Assembly: GCA_025617745.1 (NCBI GenBank) | Contig: CM046858.1 | Location: 35,775,228 to 35,839,227 of the forward strand | Origin: Heliocidaris erythrogramma | Taxonomy: Eukaryota > Echinodermata > Echinoidea > Camarodonta > Echinometridae | Reading direction: 5' to 3' | DNA: 64,000 bases | Shown here: positions 33,124-43,339 of the stretch, one piece after another | Numbering within the stretch: position 1 is the first letter of the stretch | How the letters are laid out: the number at the start of each line of letters is the position of its first letter | Notes under the pieces: model-generated | What the model saw: the letters and a program-made list of their open reading frames with translations, nothing else | Database searches by the model: none | What the model was told of the DNA's origin: nothing | Translations under genes and position numbers: made by a program

Positions 33124-33315
33124 AGTGAAACCTGTCTATAAAGACCACTCAAGGGAGACAAGAAAAGCAGTCTTTATGAGCAGGTGGTCTTTATGTACAG
33201 GTTCCTTTCATACACATTTCAATGACAAACACTTTTCAAGGGAAACAAAAATTGTGGTCTTAATGGACAGGTGGTCTTTCTATACAGGTGGTCGCTAAAG
33301 CAGGTTTGACCGTGT
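33124..33315. mobile_element. MITE, 'ctataaagaccac' family, complete
   Basis: It starts CAGTGAAACCTGTCTATAAA after TA and ends GCTAAAGCAGGTTTGACCG. The interior is a set of inverted GACCACCTG/CAGGTGGTC boxes. Ends and TA flank fit a Tc1/mariner-type MITE. Confidence 0.75.
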
Positions 33316-33374
33316 TATTTTGATATAACTGAGATGTGAACAAAATGCTTGCTGTAGATGGGAATCAATACATC

Positions 33375-34634
33375 GTTGGGTGCCATGCAGCTGGCAGAAT
33401 GGCGTTTCTGGTAACGCGCGTCTAAGATTTTGATTGCTCCATACATGTACATGTTATACCATTTTGCAAACATGACGGCGATTTCTCCCTTTAAAGATCA
33501 CATTGCAAGAAAATTCCATCAAAATAAATATTGGCTTAATACTTATTATTGCATAGATGGCATAAATTATACAAGGTTATCCAAATTCAACGCTTGGAAA
33601 CATTTGAATTAATGATTATTATCAATTATAAAACGGTAAAATACAGCCCCCGATATAGCAGCTGAAGAGCTCCTTGAACGCTGCTGAGATGTGTGACGAC
33701 ACACGAAGGACCAGTCCTGTGTAAGCAGACGATGTCCCATAACATCTTACACATTTTTCAGTGCCTGTTTTGTCATCTCTTCACTTATTTCTCTTACTTG
33801 ACTAGCGTCAGTCTTAATGTTAGTCTGTTGCCTCACTCTTAACTTCGTGTATGGTATTATTTTGATGAAAAATGCAGCGTTAAAAAAATAAAGGAATCAG
33901 TAACTTGTAAACAAAATAAGACGCCATTGTATTTTCAGCTGCTTGCACCGGGGCATGTTCGGCGTTTCAAGAGGGAACGAATACAATCTGTGATATTATT
34001 CGGAGGGCTTTTCAATTTGAAAATGGGGTTTATTTCATTGATCATTGAGCCTTCTCCTGTGTATTTACAATCAAACGGTTTTAGTTATCAGAATCAGTTT
34101 CACTTTCCCTTTTAGAATGGTGTGAAATAAGGTCATGTTAAATATACCAAACTCTTTATAATTTGATAAATAATTGCATTGCAATTACGTTCATTCATTA
34201 TAGGACGTCGTCTGCTTAAGCAGGATCGATCCCTAGTGTGACGACATCAAAACATCGCTATATTTCTGGCGAATCCTCGGATATTCCAGATGCTTAGAAG
34301 AGCTTTTATTTATGTTGTTTTTATAATCATCAGATACGCAGTTGACATAAAACTTATACGATTGCCATCTGTAAGCTTCCCAGTTTCTAGTGATACATTA
34401 ATTGCCATATTTGTGATTTTCTTGCAATGTGATCTTTAACAACTATATGTAATAAAAAGTGAAAATGGATGGTAACTACCTAATTTTAGTACATGTAGTT
34501 TTGTAACCAATATGCACATATTTTTAAAGTAATGGGTATTTTAATGCGACCTTCTGCTTTTATGCAATTGTGCACGTCCGCGCATACCAGAATGGCGCAG
34601 CGCGCTTACGCCTTTCTGCCAGCTGCACACCAAC
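33375..34634. repeat. 1.26-kb element with nested inverted ends
   Basis: The outer arms are GCAGCTGGCAGAATGGCG (33388-33405) and CGCCTTTCTGCCAGCTGC (34609-34626). The inner pair is TGTGTGACGACACACGAAGG with GTGTAAGCAGACGATG (33688-33735), mirrored by GTCGTCTGCTTAAGCAGGAT with GTGTGACGAC (34204-34247). No ORF. Related arms lie at 28304. Confidence 0.65.
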
Positions 34635-34889
34635 ATGTTATAAAAACATCACAAGTGTATCTTCACACAACACATACTGTATATACATGTATTTAGCTTA
34701 ATTGATGATGATAAATCTGACTCTACATATGTGTTGCCTCTACCAGAGTTACTAAAAACAAAGTCATCCCAAATTCATCCTGACCCTAGGCTACATTCTG
34801 AAATCTATTTTTGTCAAAAATTTCATCCTTGTGAGAGTTACATCAAGCAATATTATCATAAAAAATATAACTGTAATGAGTCAATGGTT

Positions 34890-34975
34890 AATATCGTCTG
34901 TTTGGAGCCAGAAGGGCGTTAACCCATATACATTTACAGAGTTAACGCCCTTTTGGCCCTCAACAGACGATATGA
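34890..34975. repeat. 86-bp hairpin element
   Basis: ATATCGTCTGTTTGGAGCCAG with AAGGGCGTTAAC on the left mirrors GTTAACGCCCTTTTGGCCCT and CAACAGACGATAT on the right. It shares the core CCAGAAGGGCGTTAAC with 28372-28450. Confidence 0.8.
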
Positions 34976-34979
34976 TAAT

Positions 34980-35620
34980 AATATCTGCCTTTGTACAGGG
35001 ATAGTTCATAAAGACATAAATGCAACCATGAACAATGTTATTCTGCACAACTTGCACATGCATTTTTTAGGACAATCAACAGACCTCTCACTAAAATAAA
35101 AATAAAACTACACGTAGCCTCAAGAAATACCTACCCTTGTATTTACACATCTTTCAATGCCAAAAACTCAAGATAAATGAGTTGCTGTATATATACCAAA
35201 TGTAGCTTAGTTTCAGTAAAACAGTTCTGGTAACTACACTTCCCTAGCAATTTTTAAAGTTTTCATTTAAATAGAGGTTACAATCAGTAGGCCTACCGGT
35301 ACTTATGAGGCATCTCACCAAAAAACAAAGAAACCGGTGGAATGAAAATTGATTTGGTCTCTACAAGTAAGTACACAGACATATGACCTGAGAATTTGGT
35401 CTATAACACTCCTGACAAATAACACTCCTGTTATTAATAGCAATAAACCACATTCATTTCTACTAAAATAATTTCTGTAGTTGACATACATGTACACCAA
35501 ACACTTCACAGAAGCAACTGAGTAATGATCTTCCATATACACTCTGGATCACGTCTATATTTTCCAATTCATGACTGAATATATAGTTGCTCGAATTCAT
35601 GACTGTCATTCATTAAAAAG
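34980..35620. other. Intergenic, nothing recognised
   Basis: AT-rich, no gene or repeat ends seen. Confidence 0.4.
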
Positions 35621-35627
35621 GTTTATG

Positions 35628-35822
35628 TAATGCACGGTTTAAACCTTCATAAATGTAGTAATATATGCATTTGTGTCTTCATGCTCAATGGTTGAGCAAT
35701 ACGTTTGAATGCGCTTATTTACGCTTACTTACAATTACTTATTTCAGTCCACGGTGGAAGTAGAAACCATGATTTAGACCATGGCTTGAATTAAACCTCT
35801 TCATACATGTACCTGCTAACCT
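35628..35822. repeat. MITE, TTTAAACCATGG family
   Basis: It contains GGTTTAAACCTTCATAAATG, TGCGCTTATTTACGCTTACT and ATTTAGACCATGGCTTGAAT TAAACCTC. It is a diverged copy of 3132-3336. Confidence 0.55.
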
Positions 35823-35829
35823 TCAACAG

Positions 35830-36650
35830 CAAAACGTTGGAATAATTATCTCAAGGCAAAATGAGGAACATATTTGTATGCTTTTCATACAGTTTTTTTC
35901 AGAAAAAAGTGGAATCTAGGGTGGATAACATTATGGTATGAAGGTCAAAAAATGGGAATCATTCCTCCAAAGTGGGAGTGGTTGGTAACTTTGCCTCTTT
36001 CATGAATTTGCGCCAAAAAATAAAGCTTTATAATCAATATAAATTACAGAGCAAGGCACATATCTACATTTTATTTCAAAGTCTTGAACATTCACGATTT
36101 CACAGGAAGACAGTTATTGTACATATATAAACTTCTAATTTGCATTGAGTGTTTCTACAGCATACTTGTCAAAAAAGTGATGAAATAAGAAGTTATTGCT
36201 TGATATACATGTATTTTCAGTTTCTTTCCCTTTCAACATTTGTTAGAAAATATAGTAATGTGGAAGAGTTTCTTGATACATTCGAAAAAAGTCTCTTTTT
36301 CTGAAATGGAAATTGCTTGTCAAATAGAACCAATGGAGGAATGTCACACATATTGCTGCTTAACATGTATCATACACAATCAAGCCTTGTTCACTATGAT
36401 TTCAGAGAGGTAAATATAAGAATGGAAGATATCTGATTCTATTTCTACTCTGCATAGATAATGATTTTTAAGTCATGTACATGTATATGAAGCTGATAGA
36501 CATATTATCATTAATATAGAAATACCTGGAAATGAATGGCAGAAATTCTTTGGAGGGAAGAAAAGTGTTTAGCTGCAAGTTTATTGGAATCAGTTAATTG
36601 CTCTAGCTTTGTGAGCTTGAAGATTATCTATATAAAATGGCTTATTGCTT
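35830..36650. other. Downstream flank of TTLL2, nothing recognised
   Basis: AT-rich sequence beyond the TTLL2 poly(A) signal. No repeat boundaries seen. Confidence 0.4.
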
Positions 36651-36662
36651 TTTCGGTGTCAT

Positions 36663-36668
36663 TTTATT
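36663..36668 (-). terminator. Poly(A) signal of TTLL2
   Basis: AATAAA on the minus strand (TTTATT on plus), 85 nt past the TTLL2 stop codon, a normal distance for a short 3' UTR. Confidence 0.65.
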
Positions 36669-36752
36669 GACAATCTACGAAGAATTTCATCTTCCATAAA
36701 GTTCAGAGTCATTCTGGCAGCTTTGCTATGATGCACATGCTCTAAGTTCCTA

Positions 36753-39056
36753 TCAACCTTCTCCACTCATGACTGTTTGTGAAGTTAAAGGAGCCCATTG
36801 TACAATCACTTCTCTCTGTTGCCTAAGGCTTCCACCAGACACCTGCTGTGTTTCCTGCAATGCATCTCGAGTCAAACGTTTTGTGGACTGGGCCCTGCAT
36901 ATGGTCCTTCGCAGCATTTTCTGAGTCTCCTTGATGATGGTCCTGATGTCTAAAGAGGGAGTGCTGGCACGGCGCGTCGCCTCATTAAAGGGAAATGTCA
37001 GCATAAAGTCTCCTACCCGTTGTGGTGGTAGCGCTGAGGATCTGCTCTTTGTAGCGAAGGAAGAGTCCTTCCCCTTAGACCCTTGCACTCCTTGTTCACT
37101 TCTCATGATAGATGACGGACCATCTCTAACCCCCATCTTCAAACCAGTTCTCGTTGTCAAGGGCTTAATCAGGGAGGGAGATTTCTGCAAACGCGCATCA
37201 GGATCTGTGGGTGATCCCTGTGAGTTGCCTGATGAAGGTACGGGCCCTCGTTTTGAAGTTCCTGTGTTTGCGTATTGATTGGTCTGCATAGGTTCTGGGT
37301 TGTGTGACCCTCGGAAAGACGGAGGCAGTTGAGACTGAGATTTACTGTATGACATGCTGGATGATGTATCCGCCTTGCCGACACCAAGGTCTGAGGATGA
37401 AGGATTTCTAAGGGAGTTGGTGGAAGATCTCCGAAGAGGTGATGCAAGAGGAGTGCGCTTTCGATCCAGTCTACTACGTATCAGCTCCCTCCTGCTGTTG
37501 AGTTGCTTTCGAGTATCTTCCAGACTGGGCAAGAAGTTATGGAGGGTACTGCTTGGCTTACTGGAATGAGAATTATCAGGTTCAACTTCAGACTGGTGGC
37601 TTTGCAAGGTCTTTGTCTCCTTGACACTCACTTCACTGGCTGTTCGCTTACATGCAGCCGCTATCTCATCATCATAATCATCCTCCAAGTCTTCTGTTAT
37701 CTGTTTCTGGGATGAAGGATTTGAGGTAACTCTTTGAGTAATGTCTTTGTTGATAGGGGCCAGCTTATCATTGCTTGGTACTCTACTCCTCGATGAAACT
37801 TTGGAAAGAGAGGATTTAGGTCCAGCTTTCTTGATTCCGCTTGTAGATGCTACAGAACCAAGATTGGATTTATCTCTCACTGAAGATTTGGGTGCAGCTC
37901 CTCTCTTGCCAGGTATAGCAAAGTTTCGTCTATTTGAGTTGTACACCTGCTTCTGTTTGAGCTTGACTAACTTCTCTCCTCCACGGTTCTCATCACCATC
38001 TTCAAAATGCATGAGGTCAAGTATATCACTGATAAGTGCTCTCTTGATGGTATGGTCCACAGCGCAGTCCAAGCCTAGTGCAGGACTAAAGTTTACCTCA
38101 AGGAGCCATGGCTTAAGATGTTCGTCGATCAGAATGTCATAGCCAAACAGTTCTACACATCCAGATGCCTTAGGGACAGTAGGGGCTTGAGCCAGCATAG
38201 TCAATGTTACAATGTTGCATATCCTCTGCCAGATGACTTCATCATTGATACCCTGTTGACGAAAGTAATTCCTCAGCATGGTTAGACTCCATTTGCATCC
38301 AGGCCCAACACCTTCCTTGTGGGCGGTGTAAGAAGGGCCTAACTTGTTGATGCTTGTATTTGTCAAGTGGCAAAACATGTTCCCTAAAGAAGTCAGATCA
38401 AACTTCTCTGTGCTGAACCTAACGATTCCTTCCTGGTACATGTAGATGTGCAGAGGATTGAAACTGGTCACCAAGACATAAATGCGCAAGTCAAACTTGT
38501 AGCCCCCTATGAGAAGGGGATTTGTGATGTATCTTTGAGCAACAGCGCTACAGTCGTATGTCAAGTCAGACAGGTCTTTGAAGATGAAGATGCCACGTCC
38601 TCTGGACATATCAGCTGGCTTGCATATCCACAGTGTCTTCTTGCCTGATTCCTTATCTGCCTGCTGCCTTTTGGAGTACTCTGCAACAAACTTTGTGTAG
38701 TCGTTGGGCAGATTGAACCCGTTTGGAGTAAAGTTGAATATTGCTGACCCATACACACCCTTCATCCGCCTCATGTTCCTTGCCAAGGCGTCCTTCTTGG
38801 TGATAGCAATGGTCTTGGGAAAGTGATTCAAACGCTGCCATGGCATGAGGTCGGTGTAATCGCAGAGGCGAAAGCGGTTGGTGCGCCACCACAGGTTCCA
38901 GTCAAATTCTTCCATCTCCTCCTCCACGAACTCCTCCCATCCCCTATCGAGGAGGACTTCGCGCACCACCTCTGGTCCCACGCCATTCTCGTTGAGTCTG
39001 AAGATCAGGGGCTTTGTGTTCCTGGGAGAAGCACACCCGTGATTCTCGGACAACAT
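36753..39056 (-). CDS. TTLL2: TTLL2-like tubulin polyglutamylase, single coding exon
   Basis: TTLL enzymes use ATP to ligate glutamate (or glycine/tyrosine) to tubulin tails; TTLL2 is a glutamylase-type member linked to cilia and sperm flagella. Numbering from ATG at 39056, the protein has 767 residues. The TTL domain spans about 15-355: DWNLWW (52-57), WICKPA (143-148), SRGRGIFIF (151-159), DLRIYV (189-194), HLTN (230-233), ELFGYDILID (302-311) and LLEVN (318-322). All expected ATP- and metal-binding motifs are present. Residues 360-767 are a Ser/Pro/Arg-rich basic tail. The coding region has no intron, as in vertebrate TTLL2. An upstream in-frame TGA (39084-39086) leaves this ATG as the first, unless a 5' exon splices at AACAGACAG just before it. 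It converges with the SENP gene. Decayed copies lie at 49418 and 56942. Confidence 0.95.
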   Translation of the reverse strand: MLSENHGCASPRNTKPLIFRLNENGVGPEVVREVLLDRGWEEFVEEEMEEFDWNLWWRTNRFRLCDYTDLMPWQRLNHFPKTIAITKKDALARNMRRMKGVYGSAIFNFTPNGFNLPNDYTKFVAEYSKRQQADKESGKKTLWICKPADMSRGRGIFIFKDLSDLTYDCSAVAQRYITNPLLIGGYKFDLRIYVLVTSFNPLHIYMYQEGIVRFSTEKFDLTSLGNMFCHLTNTSINKLGPSYTAHKEGVGPGCKWSLTMLRNYFRQQGINDEVIWQRICNIVTLTMLAQAPTVPKASGCVELFGYDILIDEHLKPWLLEVNFSPALGLDCAVDHTIKRALISDILDLMHFEDGDENRGGEKLVKLKQKQVYNSNRRNFAIPGKRGAAPKSSVRDKSNLGSVASTSGIKKAGPKSSLSKVSSRSRVPSNDKLAPINKDITQRVTSNPSSQKQITEDLEDDYDDEIAAACKRTASEVSVKETKTLQSHQSEVEPDNSHSSKPSSTLHNFLPSLEDTRKQLNSRRELIRSRLDRKRTPLASPLRRSSTNSLRNPSSSDLGVGKADTSSSMSYSKSQSQLPPSFRGSHNPEPMQTNQYANTGTSKRGPVPSSGNSQGSPTDPDARLQKSPSLIKPLTTRTGLKMGVRDGPSSIMRSEQGVQGSKGKDSSFATKSRSSALPPQRVGDFMLTFPFNEATRRASTPSLDIRTIIKETQKMLRRTICRAQSTKRLTRDALQETQQVSGGSLRQQREVIVQWAPLTSQTVMSGEG

Positions 39057-39071
39057 CACTGTCTGTTTCTC

Positions 39072-39091
39072 ACCTACCCTCCATCATGCTC
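39072..39091 (-). promoter_or_regulatory. Possible short upstream ORF before TTLL2
   Basis: On the minus strand ATGATGGAGGGTAGGTGA encodes five codons and stops 16 nt before the TTLL2 ATG. It matters only if the mRNA starts upstream of it. TAG|GTGAGA inside could instead be a splice donor. Confidence 0.3.
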
Positions 39092-39590
39092 TTGACTACA
39101 ATGTATTGACCAACTTGGTTACATGGAACTGCTGAATTATGATGATCCCATCCAAATGTTAATTACAGGTAGCTGAGGATTGCACTTTGAGCTCCAAGGA
39201 ACCAAGGAATTACCATCTGCATAAGGAAATATAAAATAGAATATCAGAAAATCATTAGAATGTAAAATTCAATTCATCAGTCCCTTAATTGATTGAAAAT
39301 AAATGTTTTTAGCTGCGCACATGTCATAGACTTTCATGCGGACAAACTTTCTTATACATGTAAAAGAATCTCCACAGATTATTATTGTTGGCTTAATTAT
39401 TTCATTTTACATGTCCAAACTACGGTACATGTATGGATGATAGTAGAAGAAGAAGCAAACCAGAAATCTTTTCATTTTCTCTTTACTCTAGACATGTATG
39501 AAGAAAGCTTCACACATGCCTGAAATATTCAAATTTCAAAAAAGAGTACAGCACTCAGTGCAATATCAATGCTTTACTGTTCGTGAAGCT
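39092..39590. other. 5' flank of TTLL2, nothing recognised
   Basis: No TATA box or clear upstream exon could be picked out on the minus strand. Confidence 0.4.
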
Positions 39591-39717
39591 GATGGGACAA
39601 ACTATCACTTCCGAGGCGATCTGGATGTAGCTGTCTTTCCGAAGCAAAGCTGAGGAAGATAGCGTATACATTGAGATCCCCGAGGAAGTGATAGTTTGTC
39701 TCCATCGCCTGAAACCA
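39591..39717. repeat. Hairpin element
   Basis: GATGGGACAAACTATCACTT with CCGAGG on the left mirrors CCGAGGAAGTGATAGTTTGT and CTCCATC on the right. Confidence 0.75.
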
Positions 39718-39810
39718 AAAAGGTGATTATTTGCTTTATATTCCACATCTGAAACAGTTAACTGGTACGAGAAAGACAATTATTGTCTACTTCTCGAAAA
39801 AACAATTTAG

Positions 39811-39950
39811 GCCCGAATTCACAAAAAAAGTTTAAACCATTACATAAACCCCCTCCTAGATCCTGGGTGTGCACCTATGCGTTTTATTTTTAAAGTGTGT
39901 GAATGGGCAATGGACGCATATTTAACCTTATTTTAGTACGCTTATGGAGC
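39811..39950. repeat. MITE, TTTAAACCATGG family, partial
   Basis: It starts GCCCGAATTCACAAAAAAAG TTTAAACC and continues CCCAGG-like CCTGGGTGTGC and ATGGGCAATGGACGCATAT. It is the inverse of the 3132-3336 copy; the other end is missing. Confidence 0.55.
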
Positions 39951-40396
39951 TATTCGTAAAGGTCACACACTTTTCATTCTGACCATTGGTAAAGGTCACG
40001 CACTTTCATTTCGCGTGTACCCAAAATATTGATAATGCACTGTGACTCTATAATGGACTGAAGAGATCAGCGAAACACATTTATTATTCCATCATTCTTC
40101 TCGGGTCGATCGATGGGGAAAACTATGCTTTATCACATGATTACAATTTGACCAATCTAACTGCAAGATTTTTGGTATGTGGAATATAAACAGTAATACC
40201 AGATCATCCTCCATTATAATTATTTGTTAAATTAATGTGAATACGGATGTTTCTGTTCTGTTAAAAAAAGCAACAAAAAAGGAACATAATAAGCAAAGTA
40301 ACAAAACAAAAAACAAAAAAAAACAAAGAAAAAAATTAAAGTGTCCACACAGCCTTTAAAAGGAAAGGAAAGGAGGGCCCTTCCTATACATGTAGA

Positions 40397-40765
40397 TACA
40401 GTGAAACCTCGTTATAACAAACTCCTTGGAACCAAGGATTATATCAAAACCTTGTTATCTCAGGGCAAAAAAACCCCAATAGAATTACAAAGAGGTGGGA
40501 CCAGCAAAATCACCTTGTTATAACAAGAGTTTGTTATAGAACAGTATTCTTTATACAGTCAAACCTGCTTTAGCGACCACCTGTACAGAAAGACCACCTG
40601 TCTATAAAGACCACAATTTTGGTTTCCCTTGAAAAATGTTTCTCATTGAAATGTGTATTAAAGGAACCTGTACATAAAGACCACCTGCTCATAAAGACCG
40701 CTTTTCTTGTCTCCCTTGTGCGGTCTTTATAGACAGGTTTCACTGTAATGAGGTTTCACTGTAAC
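40397..40765. mobile_element. Outer MITE (CAGTGAAACCTCGTTATAA ends) hosting a second MITE
   Basis: The left end is ACAGTGAAACCTCGTTATAA and the right end, after the inner element, is ATGAGGTTTCACTGT. CCTTGTTATAACAAGAGTTTG shows its internal palindromes. Confidence 0.7.
40557..40748. mobile_element. Inner MITE, 'ctataaagaccac' family, TA flanked
   Basis: TA|CAGTCAAACCTGCTTTAGCG at the left and GACAGGTTTCACTG|TA at the right. TA on both sides is the Tc1/mariner target duplication. It is the same family as 15782 and 33124. Confidence 0.8.
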
Positions 40766-40769
40766 AACA

Positions 40770-41300
40770 TGAAAGGAACTGCACTCTATACAAAGTAAGT
40801 TTGCTTTTGGGCTTATCCAGAGAGGGCACTAATCAATATATATGTTTGCACACTGAAATGGCTACTTGATGGAGAGATTGAAAAACTACAAAAGAAGCCA
40901 CTCAGTGTCAGATACACTGTGCAAATAAGGACATCTGACTAAAATGATTAAGCACTCACGTTGCTACATGTACACTAATGTTGCCAATGGGCAAATAGAA
41001 TTTACACAACATGTATATTAAGTTAATGAGACCCATATTGAAACTGATAAGATAACCATCACAAGGTAAAGTCTGCCAAGGTGCATAAGTATTAAGGTTG
41101 AACGAAACAGCTAACAAACATCAAATTTCAGTCTTTCTTCATGGGAAACTATACCGTACGGATACAAAAACAAACCAAAAATATTAATAAATTGTCTGAT
41201 TTTGGCATTTGGTTTCGAAGTTTCTACATGTGTTACCTTTCCTGTCACCAAATTCAGCACTGCAAAATTAACGAGTTTGCTAACATGCATGTACATGTAC
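40770..41300. other. Intergenic, nothing recognised
   Basis: AT-rich with scattered ACATGTACATG runs. Confidence 0.4.
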
Positions 41301-41302
41301 AT

Positions 41303-41418
41303 GGCCGTCGCCAGGGGGGGTCTACCATTTGACAAACCTTCATTTGTGTGCCCCCTCTTGGTAATTTTTTTTTTTTTTCCAAAAGGCACCCCCCTTGAAA
41401 AAAGCTGGTGACGGCGCT
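41303..41418. repeat. MITE with GCCGTCGCCAG ends
   Basis: GGCCGTCGCCAGGGGGG at the left and AGCTGGTGACGGCGC at the right are inverted. Poly-T then CACCCCCC lies inside. Confidence 0.7.
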
Positions 41419-41610
41419 GATGTATACATTGTACATGTACATGTAGATTTAATAAATGATGATAAATGCATTTTTGCAATATCTTGTTAAATTGAAAATG
41501 TTCTAGCTAGCATTTTGATGAGATTTTTGGCACAATGACTCTTTAGGATACAGTGACTGACATGAACATAAACTAGAAATGTGCATTGCTGGTGCCGCGC
41601 AATGCGAAAT

Positions 41611-42733
41611 GTATCCCCCGGCACTGGCAGCGATTTGAAGGAGGGACAAAGACCCTCCCCCATACCCTCCCTCAAACAAAAGGATGGTGTAGAAATTGCC
41701 GCCAGTGGCCCGGAATATTGTCAACACTAGGAGCAGCATTACAAATGAAAACGATTTGTGCAGATTAGAGTATAATGCATTTTTATAGAAAATTCGAAAG
41801 AAATATGACCTCAGAGCGCACATAAGCCATCCACTAAAATATGACCTTTGATCCTATGAAAGATGGAACACTAGAGGCAGCATCACCAAAAACTGTAGAG
41901 GTGTAATCTATAATGGACCTACATACAAAATCTGAAACAAATGAGTTAACAAATGTGTCCTCCAGAATGCATGCAACGAAAATATGACATTTGACCCTAA
42001 CAACAACCTGAATATGACATTTGACTGTATAGAAAGTGGTACAGTGGGGGTAGCATCAGCAAACAATTTAGATGCGTAGGTTTCACTAAGACACATCTTC
42101 ATATAAAATTTGAAAGAAATGTGTTGAGAGATATACCAAGATACATCTCCATACAAAATTTGAAAGAAATCCATTAAGAAATGTGGCCTGCAGAGTGCAC
42201 TCATGCCATGCCCTGAAGTATGACCTTTGACCCTATAAAAGACGGAACACTGGTGGCAGCATCACCAAAAACTATAGGTTTTTAGATTACACCAAGAGAC
42301 ACCTTCATGCAAAATTTGAACGAAATCCGTCAAGAAATGCAGAAGAGTGCACAAAAGGGACAAATGAGCTTTGACCCTATAAAGGACGGAACAATGAGGG
42401 CAGCATCACCAAACAGTAAAGATGTGTAGATTATACCAAGATACATCTCCATACAAAATTTGAAAGAAATCCATCAAGAAATGTGGCCTGCAGAGTGCAC
42501 TCACGCCATGCCCTGAAGTATGACCTTTGACCCTATAAAAGACGGAACACTAGGGGCAGCATCACCAGAAACTATAGGGGTCCAGATTTTACCAAGATAC
42601 ACGTCCACAGGAAGTCTGAAAGAAATTCGTTGAGAAATGTGACCGCTAGAGCGCACACAAGAATGTGACGCGGCGGCGGCGGCGAAACGCTGCTGAATCC
42701 AAAGTATCCTCCGGCATACTGCCGGGGGATACA
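41611..42733 (-). repeat. DR1-bearing element with ~150-bp internal units
   Basis: The ends TGTATCCCCCGGCA and TGCCGGGGGATACA are exact inverted copies. Five internal units each read roughly TGACCTTTGACCCTATAAAA, GGAACACTAGGGGCAGCATC, ACCAAGATACATCTCCATAC and AAATTTGAAAGAAATCCATC. Exact TGACCTTTGACCC is at 42221-42233 and 42521-42533; one-mismatch forms are at 41842 and 41985. No ORF. A second copy is at 22696. Confidence 0.85.
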
Positions 42734-42749
42734 ATTATTCTTGGCATAA

Positions 42750-43337
42750 ATGTATGATGGGGAGCCCTATGTCTGCGCACCTAAGGTTTTGACCTGAAAA
42801 TGAACAAGAATTTCTTTAATATTTCTCTAAAGCTTTATTTTATATTATTCCTGATATTCTAAAGAGTAAGTTTGACAAAAATCTCATCAAAATTAGAGCA
42901 AGAACAACATCATTTTCACAAGAAACGGTGGCCGTGTCATTTCAACATTGAAAAAAACAATGGTGCCTATGTCTGCGCACTCATTCATTTTACACGCAGT
43001 TCGGGAGTTTTGACGTGAAAGACAACATTTTGAGGCTCGTGAATAAAATGTCTGAAATAGGACCGTTTTTTTATTATTTTGACTCATTTTTTGCATGAAT
43101 ACCTATCGCTATGATAAAGATAAAAAGTTTGTGTTCGTTGCGTGTTTTGTTTTATTAGAATCCCGCAGTTACGCGTGTGCGCAGACATGGGCACTGCGCA
43201 GACTTGGGCACTCTAGCCATACATACATTATGTTCTGGACTTCCACTAAGTACTATAATACAAAAATATTAATTTTTAAGTAAAACATTTTGCTTCAGGG
43301 TCAGACATGCATGTACATATGATGTAAGGCTCCCTAT
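42750..43337. repeat. Element with repeated ATGTCTGCGCAC motifs
   Basis: CCTATGTCTGCGCAC occurs at about 42767 and 42966. Inverted GTGCGCAGACATGGGCAC and GCGCAGACTTGGGCAC follow at 43177-43211. GGGGAGCC near 42757 and GGCTCCC near 43328 may be the inverted ends. Confidence 0.5.
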
Positions 43338-43339
43338 CA

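Noticed and set aside
37169-37715. Reading frames opposite the TTLL2 tail
   Set aside because: Shadows of the TTLL2 coding strand; codon structure supports TTLL2.
36753-39059. TTLL2 start at 39059
   Set aside because: That codon is GTG; the first in-frame ATG is at 39056, and an in-frame TGA lies just upstream.
41611-42733. CRISPR-like or satellite array
   Set aside because: Units are ~150 bp and diverged, lie between inverted ends, and the genome is animal; it is a dispersed element with internal repeats.
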